Source: Sphingobacterium oryzagri | GTDB lineage: Bacteria > Bacteroidota > Bacteroidia > Sphingobacteriales > Sphingobacteriaceae | Length of the DNA stretch: 64,000 nt | Direction: 5' to 3' | Assembly (NCBI RefSeq): GCF_028736175.1 | Contig: NZ_CP117880.1 | Coordinates: 558,001-622,000 of the forward strand | Shown: positions 1-9,960 of the stretch, in pieces | Layout of the letters: the number at the start of each line of letters is the position of its first letter | How positions within the stretch are numbered: position 1 is the first letter of the stretch | Translations under genes and position numbers: made by a program | The notes under the pieces: generated by a model | Told to the model about the DNA's origin: nothing | Seen by the model: only the letters and a program-made list of their open reading frames with translations | Database searches by the model: none

Positions 1-177
1 TGGAACAGACGATAGAACTAAAAAAGCTCGACGTTTGACTTTTGAAATTTAATAAAAGATTCAAACTTAGTTTGCTGCATGTGGAGTCAAACGTTGCCTT
101 TTTCTTTTAATATAGTATTCAGGCCGCCTCCATAATTTAATACGTAATCTCTATGCTATTACAAAGCGATGCGACTT

Positions 178-1248
178 TTATTCTGTGCTCTTTTTAGCGG
201 TAAGATAAGCTATTGCGGCCTTTATATAAATTTGCTTAAAAGCCGGATCGTCTTTTTTTAATTTTAAATCTTCGGTATTTATTTCCAGTGGTAGGTCTGG
301 AACGATACCTTCTCCAATGTCATAGATTTTGCCGAGGCGATCTTTCAATACATCTGTGGTAAGGATTAGGAGGTAATCTTTGCCGAGTGGATATTCCGAG
401 TTACCTGATGTAAGTCCGTTGGTCGGCTGGCCAATCACGATTACATTTTTTTGCCCTTTGAAGGCCGCAACGAAAAATTCACCTGAACTGGCGGTTTTCG
501 AACTCGTTAACAGAATTATTGGCACATCGGTGTTTTTTAGTTTTACATGCTGCAGCTCGTGATGGTTGAGCTTGAAAATGTCAAGTAGCCGTTGTTGTGC
601 GCTGTCGCCTTCCGCATCCCACATCGTTTTACGTTGTCTTTCTTCTTTTCCATCCCTGTTAACGAAAGAATAGATAGTATCCTGATCGATCAGATCATAC
701 ATCTGCCATAGCATGGGTGTTATGGAGCCGCCATCATTTTCGGTAAGATCAAATATCCAGGCCTTTGGTTGTTTATCATCCAGCGCTTTCAGTTGATTAC
801 CGATAGTTTCTACATATTTTCTTTGCTCTAGCACCACAGCAGGAATATTAATATAAGCAAAGGCGCTATCAATAAACTCGCTTTTGAAACGCAGTGGCGG
901 ATAACCAGCTTGTTCGTAAGTAATATTTGCATAGCGTTCAAGGACATCCAGTTCGTCTCCCTCCTCGCTTTCCATATAGGAAATAGTGGAGTGATGATCC
1001 TTCAATTTTTTAAGAAACTTTACGAAATGAGGTTTCAGCTCCGCTTGATTTTTTATTTCGGATATCTCTTCCAAAAAAAGTCTACGGGCTGTTGACCAAT
1101 CCATACTATTTTTCGCATAGGAATGCTTCGGTACGGTGTCAAGAAATGTTGTAGCTAAAGTTTGACAGGAATCCTGCTGTGCGAAAGCGCTGTGATAAAT
1201 TGCACAATTTAATAAAAGTAGTGTAACGATACGGGTACTAATTTTCAT
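178..1248 (-). CDS. S41 family (tail-specific-like) secreted peptidase
   Basis: A 356-residue protein that starts with a signal peptide (MKIST, hydrophobic run, cleavage near AFAQQ). The open frame extends upstream to 1380, but ATG at 1248 is the start that puts the signal sequence at the N terminus. The C-terminal half has the S41 core: a segment with WIFDLTENDGGS and the catalytic-serine region SSKTASSGEFF, followed by GQPTNGLTSGN. Proteins of this family hydrolyse peptide bonds with a Ser/Lys pair; this one probably acts in the periplasm or at the surface. No PDZ domain is evident, so it is closer to the short Bacteroidetes S41 hydrolases than to CtpA. It stands alone on the minus strand. 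Substrate unknown. Confidence 0.85.
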   Translation of the reverse strand: MKISTRIVTLLLLNCAIYHSAFAQQDSCQTLATTFLDTVPKHSYAKNSMDWSTARRLFLEEISEIKNQAELKPHFVKFLKKLKDHHSTISYMESEEGDELDVLERYANITYEQAGYPPLRFKSEFIDSAFAYINIPAVVLEQRKYVETIGNQLKALDDKQPKAWIFDLTENDGGSITPMLWQMYDLIDQDTIYSFVNRDGKEERQRKTMWDAEGDSAQQRLLDIFKLNHHELQHVKLKNTDVPIILLTSSKTASSGEFFVAAFKGQKNVIVIGQPTNGLTSGNSEYPLGKDYLLILTTDVLKDRLGKIYDIGEGIVPDLPLEINTEDLKLKKDDPAFKQIYIKAAIAYLTAKKSTE

Positions 1249-1562
1249 GGTGGAATACAAAGAATGATTCCATACAATAATACTTATTTTGTCAAAAATA
1301 ATGAAATAGACAACTGTGCGTTTTGTGTTTTTCTTACCATCGATATTTGTTTTTCGCTTAGTACGTATAAACACTCGCATAATCGTCGGTTTCTATGGCA
1401 CAAAAGTACAAAATTATACCGCTCTATAGCTACTGGCTCTCCGCCAGGCTAAAGCCATTCCATCTTTTACACGTGTAATCCTCGATTATCGTTTTGTGTT
1501 TAGCATACCAGCCATACAGACTAGTTCAAAAAAACTTCTTATCTTAATACCATTGCCAACGC
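1249..1562. other. Intergenic region between divergent genes
   Basis: About 310 bases between the S41 peptidase (minus) and the small TonB-C-like gene (plus). It must hold both promoters. No RNA gene or convincing hairpin was seen. Confidence 0.4.
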
Positions 1563-2063
1563 ATGATGAAAAAAACCTATTTAATAATCCATGTTTTATT
1601 TATACTGGCCATAGCTGCCTACCTTTGGGATGTTTTTTATATGGATAAGCCTGTTAACGATATTTCATTCTCAAAAGCGTTGGGCGATCGTGATAGCCCA
1701 AATGTCTATGAATTATATTATCAACAATATCAGTTGGACACCTTGGAAAACCGCTACCGTTTAAAAAATGAATTAAGAGGCTGCTTGGTAGATACCACTA
1801 TTTTTTTTCAGGAGGATGGTTTACTAACGGTTAGGTTCGTGGTAAATAAAAATGGCGAAGCAGATCGTTACCGCCCTGCATTTGTCAATGCTAACTATCG
1901 CGAAGTGACTGCTAATGGTAACCAATATGCTATGAAGAGAGTCGTTGACTGCTTAAAGTCGAAAAAAAGATGGCAAAAGGGCACTGTGGATGGAAAGCCT
2001 CGGAAATATTACGCATTTATCAACTTACGCATCCAAAACGGGAGAATTAATGACTTCTTTTAG
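1563..2063 (+). CDS. Small membrane-anchored protein with TonB-C-like domain
   Basis: A 166-residue protein with an N-terminal hydrophobic anchor (about residues 4-22, MKKTYLIIHVLFILAIAAY). The C-terminal part, with LLTVRFVVNKNGEADRYRPA, a central helix and a final strand YYAFINLRI, has the look of the TonB C-terminal fold (strand-helix-strand with a VNKNG turn). There are no proline-rich linker and no ExbB/D neighbours, so it is not a complete TonB. Its 3' end overlaps the next gene by 14 bases, which suggests translational coupling. The function is not known; a periplasmic interaction domain is the inference. Confidence 0.55.
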   Translation: MMKKTYLIIHVLFILAIAAYLWDVFYMDKPVNDISFSKALGDRDSPNVYELYYQQYQLDTLENRYRLKNELRGCLVDTTIFFQEDGLLTVRFVVNKNGEADRYRPAFVNANYREVTANGNQYAMKRVVDCLKSKKRWQKGTVDGKPRKYYAFINLRIQNGRINDFF

Positions 2064-2862
2064 AAAAATACGTAACATCTGTTTTCCCGGCCTGCAATTT
2101 ATCATCATCTTTTCAACGTTAGCATATTTTGTGCATACTTATTTTACAGCATCGTATGCTAGCCGATTTCGTTATGCAGAACAAAGGCAAGGCTCCATAA
2201 AATCAGATTATATATTTTCGGTATTAGGGTGGCAATACCCCAGCAATGGAGATGTGTTGCAGGAAAGATCCGTAGCGTTCAATAAGCGCGGTATGTATGC
2301 GCGCGGTTTTCACTTGCTTGATTCAGCCGTTCAAATGGACCCCATTTCGCACTTAGGTTACCGCGGATGGATTAAGCTGCATATGCTGCGAGATTATGAA
2401 GGAGCACTACTCGATTTTTCTCGATTGGATAGTTTGACGGAGAATCATGTTGACTATCCGATGAGTGAAAATATTCACTTTTTAAAAGCGATCTGTTATG
2501 ATAAATTAGGGAATTATGAAGCTTCTTTGATGTGTTTTGACCAAGCAGCGGAATCTTCTTATACAGGCTTTGTCGACTACAAAATTAATTTATATAAAGC
2601 CATTGTGCTGTTCCAGCATAATAATGAGGCAGAAGCGACTTCGCTTTTGTTAGCGGTTCTTAAGGAGTATCCAAAAAGTAGCGAGGCCAGCTACTTTTTG
2701 GCAAAAATTTATCAACATGGCAACCAACCAGAAGACGCTGCGAGGTATGCAAATCAAGCACGTAATTATTATAAGCAAGGCTATCGATTGAAAAACGCCT
2801 ACAACGAAATGCCCTATGAAATTTACCTTGAAGATATCGATTTACTAATTTCCAGCCTTTAG
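2050..2862 (+). CDS. TPR-repeat membrane-anchored protein
   Basis: A 270-residue protein. ATG at 2050 follows a GGAGA stretch and places a hydrophobic segment (about residues 12-30) at the N terminus. The frame is open further upstream (to 1990), but that start would overlap the previous gene deeply. The rest contains tetratricopeptide-like helices, for example MYARGFHLLDSAVQMDP, YEGALLDFSRLDSL and NYEASLMCFDQAAES, so it is probably a periplasmic scaffold. It overlaps the preceding TonB-C-like gene and probably works with it. No catalytic motif is seen. Confidence 0.65.
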   Translation: MTSFRKIRNICFPGLQFIIIFSTLAYFVHTYFTASYASRFRYAEQRQGSIKSDYIFSVLGWQYPSNGDVLQERSVAFNKRGMYARGFHLLDSAVQMDPISHLGYRGWIKLHMLRDYEGALLDFSRLDSLTENHVDYPMSENIHFLKAICYDKLGNYEASLMCFDQAAESSYTGFVDYKINLYKAIVLFQHNNEAEATSLLLAVLKEYPKSSEASYFLAKIYQHGNQPEDAARYANQARNYYKQGYRLKNAYNEMPYEIYLEDIDLLISSL

Positions 2863-3054
2863 CAGTACGTAAAACCATGTCTAGAATAAGCTATCACTTT
2901 AACGATCTCGCCCGCATCGCATCTATTGCTTCGAGATGAAAGATGTTTAATGTTTGCTTTTTATCGTCTGTTAGTTTATTTAAAATATTTCATGATATTG
3001 CATTGCCGCCCGGATGGATACAGACAGCAATGCGCTTTTGAAATTTACTACCTG

Positions 3055-4566
3055 TTATTTCTCATTGTATACCACACTGACAATTTTACCAAAGCCCTCA
3101 TAGCTTTGGAGCGACACAAAAGGCCGGTTTAACGTCGGTACGGTGTAAAACCGAATATCGCCGGAGGTCGCAGGATTGTTTTCGTCGTACGTGCAAACAA
3201 TCAATCGCCTTCCATATTGGGTGTTACGATTCGGACTGGTAAAAAATGAGGGAAATGATGGGGTCAGCATCTTCGGAAAGGCGAGATAGCTAATTTCTCT
3301 TCCGGTGTAACTTTGCATCAATGATGTGCGTCGGGTACCAAGATCATATTCATAGATCTTTCCATTGGCTGCGTAAAGCAGGTATCCCCAATCGGGATGT
3401 ATCGTAAATAATTTGGCCTCGTCAATTTCCGGGCCATCAATCTGGCCTAAAAAGGCCAGTCTGCCGTTCATGTTAAATTGTGCGAGTTGATATAAGCGGG
3501 TTCGCGTATCTTTAAATACCGCAAACACATATCCGCCATTATAAGTCGAATAATCCATAAAAACCAAGTCATAATACTGCATATCTAACCCATTAATGGT
3601 TAGCGGATCACTGATAATGCCGGGTAAGCCTAAGAAACGGTACATCATCTTTTCTTCGGTATTGAACAGGATAGCTTGCGGATTAAAGACATTTCCTGTC
3701 GTGGCGAAAAACGGCGACATCGTATAGCGCTGGTTTTCTGCATTCGTATTTATCGGTCCTACCGTGTGATTTACGGTGTTATGCACATCGTAATTTCTAT
3801 AATACAGGCCGCCATTCGTATAAATATAATCCGTGAATATATTCATGTTAATCCTCGCATCCGCAAATCCCAAGGATGCACTACTTGGAATGAGTGCACT
3901 TAGCGGAAGATGGATTACTCCAGGAACATCGGTTTGGTAGCTTGCCGGTCGTAAATGATAACCTTCCTTCGAGGTGACGACATAGAGTTGATGCCCAAAG
4001 GGGTTAAAGCCACGATTGACGCTCACCGGTGAACCTTCTAACAGCACATTGGAATGCATAGCTGCCAAAAGATCTATTTGCGGAATAAAGGTTTCGCCGT
4101 CGATAAAGTTAAGCATATCAAGTCTTGATTGACCGCCAATATCCGAGAGCAACAGCCAGCCTTCGTAACCTAACTCGCCCACAGCCACCGTAAAAAATTT
4201 AGTGTAGATGATGCCGGTGGATTTTTCCGTTATACGATAGTACATATGGTAATTTCCGGGATCCCAGTCAATAATTTGGTTTAGCGCGATACCGGTATGG
4301 ATGACCGAATCGGTACGACCTTGATCGCCGGTCGGCCCATTGTAACGCCATTCGTACGTGAATAAGTTAGTATCCGCGTTTTGTGTATAAGATAATTGAG
4401 GGCTGATGGTCAGTCGGTCACCGCGAAGCAGGCTATAATTGCTGTCTAAAGCAGCGATAGCCACCTCGTTAAGCTCGCTGTAGTTGTAATTTCCCAAATC
4501 TTTTTGGCAACTGCTTATGGCGTAGATGCATAGGCAGGCAATATATATTTCTCTTATTATTTTCAT
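3055..4566 (-). CDS. PKD-like family lipoprotein (last gene of SusCD operon)
   Basis: A protein of about 500 residues with a lipoprotein signal (ACLCIYAISSCQKD), so it is likely an outer-membrane or surface lipoprotein. The sequence matches the Bacteroidetes PKD-like proteins found behind SusC/SusD/DUF4843: an N-terminal Ig-like part (YEWRYNGPTGDQG) followed by a beta-rich region with GYEGWLLLSDIGGQSRLDML. The frame is open up to 4623, but the lipoprotein signal supports ATG at 4566 (a second ATG lies at 4572). It is only about 13 bases downstream of the DUF4843 gene, in the same operon. The ligand is unknown. Confidence 0.75.
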   Translation of the reverse strand: MKIIREIYIACLCIYAISSCQKDLGNYNYSELNEVAIAALDSNYSLLRGDRLTISPQLSYTQNADTNLFTYEWRYNGPTGDQGRTDSVIHTGIALNQIIDWDPGNYHMYYRITEKSTGIIYTKFFTVAVGELGYEGWLLLSDIGGQSRLDMLNFIDGETFIPQIDLLAAMHSNVLLEGSPVSVNRGFNPFGHQLYVVTSKEGYHLRPASYQTDVPGVIHLPLSALIPSSASLGFADARINMNIFTDYIYTNGGLYYRNYDVHNTVNHTVGPINTNAENQRYTMSPFFATTGNVFNPQAILFNTEEKMMYRFLGLPGIISDPLTINGLDMQYYDLVFMDYSTYNGGYVFAVFKDTRTRLYQLAQFNMNGRLAFLGQIDGPEIDEAKLFTIHPDWGYLLYAANGKIYEYDLGTRRTSLMQSYTGREISYLAFPKMLTPSFPSFFTSPNRNTQYGRRLIVCTYDENNPATSGDIRFYTVPTLNRPFVSLQSYEGFGKIVSVVYNEK

Positions 4567-4579
4567 TATCATTAACCCG

Positions 4580-5350
4580 TTATTGCGCCGAAGCTCCCAT
4601 AATGATGACTTGCCCGTTTTCATCGGTCATTATATTTCCAAGCAGGCGTTGCTCGTTAAGGTAATCCTGCACGTCCCAAGCGGCGATCAAAAGCTCTTGC
4701 TCGGTGTAGGATGGTCTTTCACCTAATATGTAGACGCGGTGTTCTTCCAAGCCGCCTACGGTTACCAGTAAATCAACCTTGCGGCCTGAAAAGGCACCGA
4801 GAATATTTGTTCTGTAATGTCTCCAGTAAAGCGGCTCCAAGGCAAAGTCTCCGAAAACAACAGTATTGCGAATACGCGAAGCGATCTGATGCCCTGCATC
4901 ATCATAATGCCAGGCGTATGCTGTGGCGAAATGAGCGTTGGGTTCCAGTTGAAGTGTGACTGTTTTCGTCGTGTTTGCACCAGTTGGGTTTTTAAACAAT
5001 CTAAAATAGATGGTGTCTGTATACGTTCCGGCGGCGATCTCCAAAGTATCTTGAAGAAAGCGATAGTCTGTACCCGCAATCGCCGAGTTGTCTGACGAAA
5101 AAGTAGTCAGCAGGTAAGGTCTGTTTATATCCATAACTCTGCCCTGGCTCTGTATGACGATGGGCACATCCAAATAGTTGGTATTGCTACTTTTAGAGGT
5201 GTAGGTTACGGTATCACTGATTATATTGGGTAGCTGCATGCTCGGTGCGATGTGAATGTTGTCTACGCCGCTGTAAGAGTCGATCTCAGCCCGTTTGCAA
5301 GCGGTAAAGAAAAGCGATAGTATTATGCTGTGAAGAATAAACTTTTTCAT
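4580..5350 (-). CDS. DUF4843 domain lipoprotein
   Basis: A 256-residue protein with a lipobox (LSLFFTACKR). It belongs by pattern to DUF4843, a beta-sandwich lipoprotein family encoded between SusD and PKD-like genes in Bacteroidetes uptake loci. Typical features are the early SDTVTY segment, the middle AGTDYRFL and the strand ADGTYTD-like turn (here AAGTYTDTIYF). It lies about 18 bases after SusD and before the PKD-like gene, so it is one transcript with them. It is likely an accessory surface-binding protein; the ligand is not deducible. Confidence 0.75.
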   Translation of the reverse strand: MKKFILHSIILSLFFTACKRAEIDSYSGVDNIHIAPSMQLPNIISDTVTYTSKSSNTNYLDVPIVIQSQGRVMDINRPYLLTTFSSDNSAIAGTDYRFLQDTLEIAAGTYTDTIYFRLFKNPTGANTTKTVTLQLEPNAHFATAYAWHYDDAGHQIASRIRNTVVFGDFALEPLYWRHYRTNILGAFSGRKVDLLVTVGGLEEHRVYILGERPSYTEQELLIAAWDVQDYLNEQRLLGNIMTDENGQVIIMGASAQ

Positions 5351-5368
5351 GTGTGATAGCGTTTGGTT

Positions 5369-6811
5369 TTAGCGATAATTTCGTTCGGCAAGCGGAAGGG
5401 GCACCACATATTGCGCCGTTCCCATCGCGATGGTTTCCATACGTTTGCCACTGGCGATGGAGGAGAGATTCCGTCGTTTGTAATAAAAGAACGTTTGTCC
5501 TTCACCCCAAAATTCCCGGCGGTATTCGTTGGCTATTTCCGTGTCAAGGTCGGCCGCGTTACCAATAGCCACTAAGCCACGGTTTTCCCTTACCTGGTTC
5601 AGATAGTCTGCGTTTCTGGTGCATTCTGCCATGATGTAGTACATTTCCGAAATGCGAATCAGCGGTTGAAAATAGCGCACCAAACGATTTTCGTCGTTTA
5701 CTTCATCAAATTTGTAAAAAGTGCGTACGGTAGGATAATAGCTGCTCGGATCAGTAAACCAGGATGATCGGTAGCGGTAATCATTTGTATTTGCAAATAT
5801 TTCCGTCAAACGGGCTGGAAGTGCCGTAAACACGGTGTTAACTCCCAGGGAAGATGAAAAGTATGTACGTTGAAGTGTGTAGAGGTTGGTATTCTCCACG
5901 CCAAAAAGAATTTCCGATGAAAAAATACGGTCGGGTGCAGACGCATTGGACAGCGAAAGATCCGGATCTGACCAGGGAAAAAAGGGGCTGCTCTCTTCAA
6001 TAACGTTTTGCGCATAGCGCTGGGCTGCTGCCGTGTCGCCCGCATACAAGCTCACGCGTGCATGCAATGCCAATACAGCAAAATAATTCATTCGGCGGCT
6101 TCGCATCCTGTAAAAGTTTGTTCTGCTGTCGTTGCCCACAATTGCCTGGCGTCCGCCAGCCGTTCTGACCGGATCGTCGGCTAGCAATTCCGCTGCGCGC
6201 TGCAAGTCGGCTATAACGGCATCCAGCACCTGGTTTGCGGGCAGTAATGGAAAGATATCGTCGTTAGGCGCCGTAACATATGGAATGGCGGTTGCGTTAG
6301 GGCTGCTCGCATAAACTGGTCCGTAAAGGCGAAGCATATCGAAATGCATAAATGCACGCAAGGCATATGCTTCACCCAGCAAAATAGACCGTTGAGCCGC
6401 AGGTAAAACCTGTTCCGGTACATCGGGCAGTTGTTGAATAAAATTGTTTATATTGAGAATAATCTTATAAGACGAAGCCCAGGTGGCTGCAAAACTAGTT
6501 TGTGCACGCGCATGGTTGTAGTTGTAATTCACAATTTCATCGAGACTCCCGGCTGCCATGTTCGAGGTATTGTAGTATTGCGCAAGCAAATCCACGGATA
6601 GCATCGTCATATGACCGCCATAGGAATCGTTTTCAGCCATCCTTAAATAAATGCCATTAAGAGCATTGTGTATCGAGGTCATAGAACTAAAAACGCCTTC
6701 CTCCAAAAATTCGTTTTCCGGCTGTATACTAAGAAATTGGGTGCACGATACGGGAGCTAACGTACAGAGTAAAAAGGCTATTTTTTTTAGACAACTTAAG
6801 TAGTTCATCAT
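5369..6811 (-). CDS. susD: RagB/SusD family nutrient-binding lipoprotein
   Basis: A 480-residue outer-membrane lipoprotein with a signal ending in LAPVSCTQFL. SusD hallmarks are the N-terminal FLSIQPENEF, ALNGIYLRMA, the RAFMHFDMLRLYGPV helix pair and the C-terminal YYKRRNL region. SusD proteins act as lids over SusC transporters and bind the substrate. The gene is 8 bases downstream of the SusC gene. No glycoside hydrolase, sulfatase or protease sits beside the pair, so the substrate cannot be inferred. Confidence 0.93.
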   Translation of the reverse strand: MMNYLSCLKKIAFLLCTLAPVSCTQFLSIQPENEFLEEGVFSSMTSIHNALNGIYLRMAENDSYGGHMTMLSVDLLAQYYNTSNMAAGSLDEIVNYNYNHARAQTSFAATWASSYKIILNINNFIQQLPDVPEQVLPAAQRSILLGEAYALRAFMHFDMLRLYGPVYASSPNATAIPYVTAPNDDIFPLLPANQVLDAVIADLQRAAELLADDPVRTAGGRQAIVGNDSRTNFYRMRSRRMNYFAVLALHARVSLYAGDTAAAQRYAQNVIEESSPFFPWSDPDLSLSNASAPDRIFSSEILFGVENTNLYTLQRTYFSSSLGVNTVFTALPARLTEIFANTNDYRYRSSWFTDPSSYYPTVRTFYKFDEVNDENRLVRYFQPLIRISEMYYIMAECTRNADYLNQVRENRGLVAIGNAADLDTEIANEYRREFWGEGQTFFYYKRRNLSSIASGKRMETIAMGTAQYVVPLPLAERNYR

Positions 6812-6819
6812 ATATCTGT

Positions 6820-9800
6820 TTAGAAAAATGCGTTAAGCGTAAAGGTTACTGTTCTGGCAAAAGGATAATCAAGGCCACGTTCTGCCTGTAAATTGCTCAG
6901 GCGAAAGATGTTGTTGGCCGTCACCGCACTGCGCAAGCTGGATAGCTTCAATTTTTTTATCCAGGGATTGCGGTCTTGCGTAAAATCATATCCTGCGCTG
7001 ATAGATTCGCCGCTCAGGATACTCTCCCGCTGCACAAAGCGCGACGATATGGGCGTTGCGTCGGTGTTCTGGATGCTTCGAAATGGCACGACGTCGCCTA
7101 TATTTTGCCAACGACCGTATAATGCCCGCCGATCTTGGTTCGCATCGAGATTCGTAATATTTTCTACCCGTTGGTAAAGTGCGGTATTTAGCGCAGATTG
7201 TTGCAGCTGGTAGCGCAAAAATGCCGTAAGGCGAATACCTTTATAGCTGAGATTAGCGTTGATTACACCTTCTGCTAAAGGGCGTATATTACCAATAATG
7301 ACCTCATCGTTGGCATTCCACTGCGTCGTGTATTGACCATCTGCTGTTAAGAAAACTTCCGATCCGGTAGCCGGATCGATACCTAAAGAGCGGACTGCCC
7401 AAATATCATCGGGGCTATTCCCGTCACTAAATCGTTGTAAAGAATTGGATTCGCGGTTGGCTTCATTAAATTGATCCAACCGGTTTGATAATCCAAAATA
7501 GCGGTTTTTCAATACGCTGCCGAAAAAACCTAACGAAAATAAGGTGTTTTTATTTCGGATTAATTGCCCTTGTACATTATACTCAAAGCCCAGGGAACGA
7601 AGTCCACCGACATTTTGAAAATAGGTGTCGACACCTGTGGAAGTTGGAACGGAAACGGCGCCAATCAACGGATTGGTTATTTTTTCATAACCATTTAAGG
7701 TGATGGTTAGTCGTCGGTCAAGTAAGGTGGCGTCCAGACCGACGCTCAGCTGCCCGGTTTGCTGCCATGCCAAGCCGGCATTTCCCAAGGAGCTGATAAC
7801 CATGCCTTGCCCGAAAGAACCCACGTTGTTGTGAAAAATGTAAGTCGACGTCGACGTAAATTGACCTAAACTTTGGTTGCCATTATAACCATAGTTACCC
7901 CGTAAGCGCAATTGGTCCACCCAAAGCGGAAGCTGCAAAAATGCTTCATTGTGCAGATTCCAGCTTGCGCCAAGTGCCCAGAAAGGCGCATAGAGGTTTT
8001 CGCTGCCAAAGCTGTTGGCTCCATCGAAGTTAAACGTAGCGTCAATATTGTATTTATTTTCAAATGAATAGTTGATACTGGAGATAAAGCTTACGTTGCG
8101 ATTCACTTGTTCATAGCCTGAAGCAGACGCGTTTGGGGCGTAACTCACAGAAAAGTTAGGTACCGGTTCGACCCCGGCAGGAAATCCGACCATTTGCGTT
8201 GTCATAAAATTATTGCGGGTTTCCTGTACGTTGGCCCGCAGGTTTCCGTTGATGCTGTGCTTTTCTGCCAGCACTTTATTGTAGATCAATCCGGCAAAAC
8301 CCTGGTAATTGCTGCTATTCCTTTGCGTTACGTCGTATGAGCCGCGCTCCAGTATCGTTACGTTATCGAATAGGGTGTTTTCCGACGGTACATAATTTTG
8401 CACGGTGCTGGTTGTTTTGCTGGCTTGAAAACCTGCATTAAAGCGTAGGGACGGCAGTATATCCCAAAGTGCATTTAAGTTGTTGCTTAAGTATTGTGTG
8501 TTTGTGCGGTCTCTGCTATTTAAGCTGGCATTGTACAAAGGGTTCGGCACGTTCATCAACGAGCTGCTATTTAAATCTGATGATAAGTTTATATTATATT
8601 GTTCCAGGTATCGGTTGGTGTTGAGATTCCCATATTCATCTGTTTTTCGGTAATACGGTGGTATGGCCACGTAGTCGGAAAAACTTCCATACGGAGAGTT
8701 GTTACTTTCAACCCCGTTGATCATAAACAAATTCGTGATATTGATCTTGCCTTTTCGGTAGCTAAACGTGATGTTTCCATCGGCGACGCGGTTGTTCGAT
8801 CCGATCATTACACCTTCATCGTTGCGGTATCCGCCGCCAATGTTGTAAGTAAAGGCGTCATCGCCACCGGCGACATTGAGCGAGTGTCGTACATTAAATG
8901 TGGATTGTACAGGCGTGTTGAGCCAGTAGCTGTTTACACCACGATTTACTTCCTGTAACCGGCTGTTGTACAGCAAATCATTTACAAATGGATTGATGTT
9001 TCTACGCCGCTCGTAATAGCCTGACAAACGTTGGAACTCTAGAAATTCTGCTGCATTCATCATGTTATAGCTTCTTAAGTCGGGCATTTCCAACACCGCG
9101 TTAGCGCTGTAGGATACCTGTAGTCTGCCCGGCGTCGGCCGAATTGTCTCCACCACAATCACACCGTTTGCGGCGCGCGAGCCATACAATGCGGTGGTAG
9201 CGGCATCTTTTAAAATGGTTACCGAGGCCACACGCGTAATATCTAAATTCACGATTTGGTTGATGGTGGTCTCCATACCATCCAATACAAATAACGGTTG
9301 ATTGGGATCGTTTGAAAATTGGTCTTGTATTCCGGTGGTCGTCAAACTGGATTGTCCGCGTACCTGTATCTGGTAAGCTTGATTGGGATCAGATCCCAGT
9401 GCGTTGTTGTCTAATAGAATGAAGGAGGGATCCAACGATCGTAAACTTTCGATAACATTGATATTCCCTACGCGTCGCAGGTCTTCACCTTGAAAGGTCG
9501 CGGTGGCACCGGTTAAGCTGGAAACTTTACGTGTGAACATGCCCGTAGATACCACAACCTCTTCAATGGAATTCTGATCCTGTACAAGCTTTACATCGCC
9601 CATCTCTCTTTTTCCCGGAATCTCCTGACGGCGATGGCCAACATGCGAAAAAATAACCGTGGTCGTTCCTGACACGTTATTGAAGTGAAAAATACCATTC
9701 TGATCGGTGTAGGCCGTGCGATCAAGTTCTTTGATTTTGACATTAACCCCGGGCAGCGGTTTGCCATGCTCATCAAGCACCCGACCGTGTATACTGCTAT

Positions 9801-9960
9801 CTTGTCGCACCAATATTTCTGCTACAGTATTGTTGCGCTTCAAATGTTCAGCAGCCTGTGTCGGATTAATCAACAGAAAAGTAAAAGTCAGGAGTAATGC
9901 GCAGTATAGGATGTAAGGCATATTTAGGGGGCTGTATTGTTTAAAGAAAAATAACGGCAT
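6820..9960 (-). CDS. susC: SusC/RagA family TonB-linked outer membrane transporter
   Basis: A 1046-residue TonB-dependent receptor. It has a signal peptide, an N-terminal carboxypeptidase-regulatory-like domain (HGRVLDEHGKPLPGVNVKI), a plug with the SusC signature (LFVLDGMETTINQI, then DAATTALYGSRAANGVIVVET) and a C-terminal barrel ending in the aromatic FTLNAFF. It imports ligand delivered by SusD, energised by TonB. ATG at 9921 (MPYILYCALLL) gives a cleaner signal peptide than ATG at 9960; both are possible. No FecR/ECF sigma pair lies upstream, and no STN domain is seen, so regulation is not by the usual anti-sigma route. Confidence 0.93.
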   Translation of the reverse strand: MPLFFFKQYSPLNMPYILYCALLLTFTFLLINPTQAAEHLKRNNTVAEILVRQDSSIHGRVLDEHGKPLPGVNVKIKELDRTAYTDQNGIFHFNNVSGTTTVIFSHVGHRRQEIPGKREMGDVKLVQDQNSIEEVVVSTGMFTRKVSSLTGATATFQGEDLRRVGNINVIESLRSLDPSFILLDNNALGSDPNQAYQIQVRGQSSLTTTGIQDQFSNDPNQPLFVLDGMETTINQIVNLDITRVASVTILKDAATTALYGSRAANGVIVVETIRPTPGRLQVSYSANAVLEMPDLRSYNMMNAAEFLEFQRLSGYYERRRNINPFVNDLLYNSRLQEVNRGVNSYWLNTPVQSTFNVRHSLNVAGGDDAFTYNIGGGYRNDEGVMIGSNNRVADGNITFSYRKGKINITNLFMINGVESNNSPYGSFSDYVAIPPYYRKTDEYGNLNTNRYLEQYNINLSSDLNSSSLMNVPNPLYNASLNSRDRTNTQYLSNNLNALWDILPSLRFNAGFQASKTTSTVQNYVPSENTLFDNVTILERGSYDVTQRNSSNYQGFAGLIYNKVLAEKHSINGNLRANVQETRNNFMTTQMVGFPAGVEPVPNFSVSYAPNASASGYEQVNRNVSFISSINYSFENKYNIDATFNFDGANSFGSENLYAPFWALGASWNLHNEAFLQLPLWVDQLRLRGNYGYNGNQSLGQFTSTSTYIFHNNVGSFGQGMVISSLGNAGLAWQQTGQLSVGLDATLLDRRLTITLNGYEKITNPLIGAVSVPTSTGVDTYFQNVGGLRSLGFEYNVQGQLIRNKNTLFSLGFFGSVLKNRYFGLSNRLDQFNEANRESNSLQRFSDGNSPDDIWAVRSLGIDPATGSEVFLTADGQYTTQWNANDEVIIGNIRPLAEGVINANLSYKGIRLTAFLRYQLQQSALNTALYQRVENITNLDANQDRRALYGRWQNIGDVVPFRSIQNTDATPISSRFVQRESILSGESISAGYDFTQDRNPWIKKLKLSSLRSAVTANNIFRLSNLQAERGLDYPFARTVTFTLNAFF

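Noticed and set aside
5806..6423. Antisense open frames inside the susD gene
   Set aside because: Shadows of a strongly coding frame, with no resemblance to any family.
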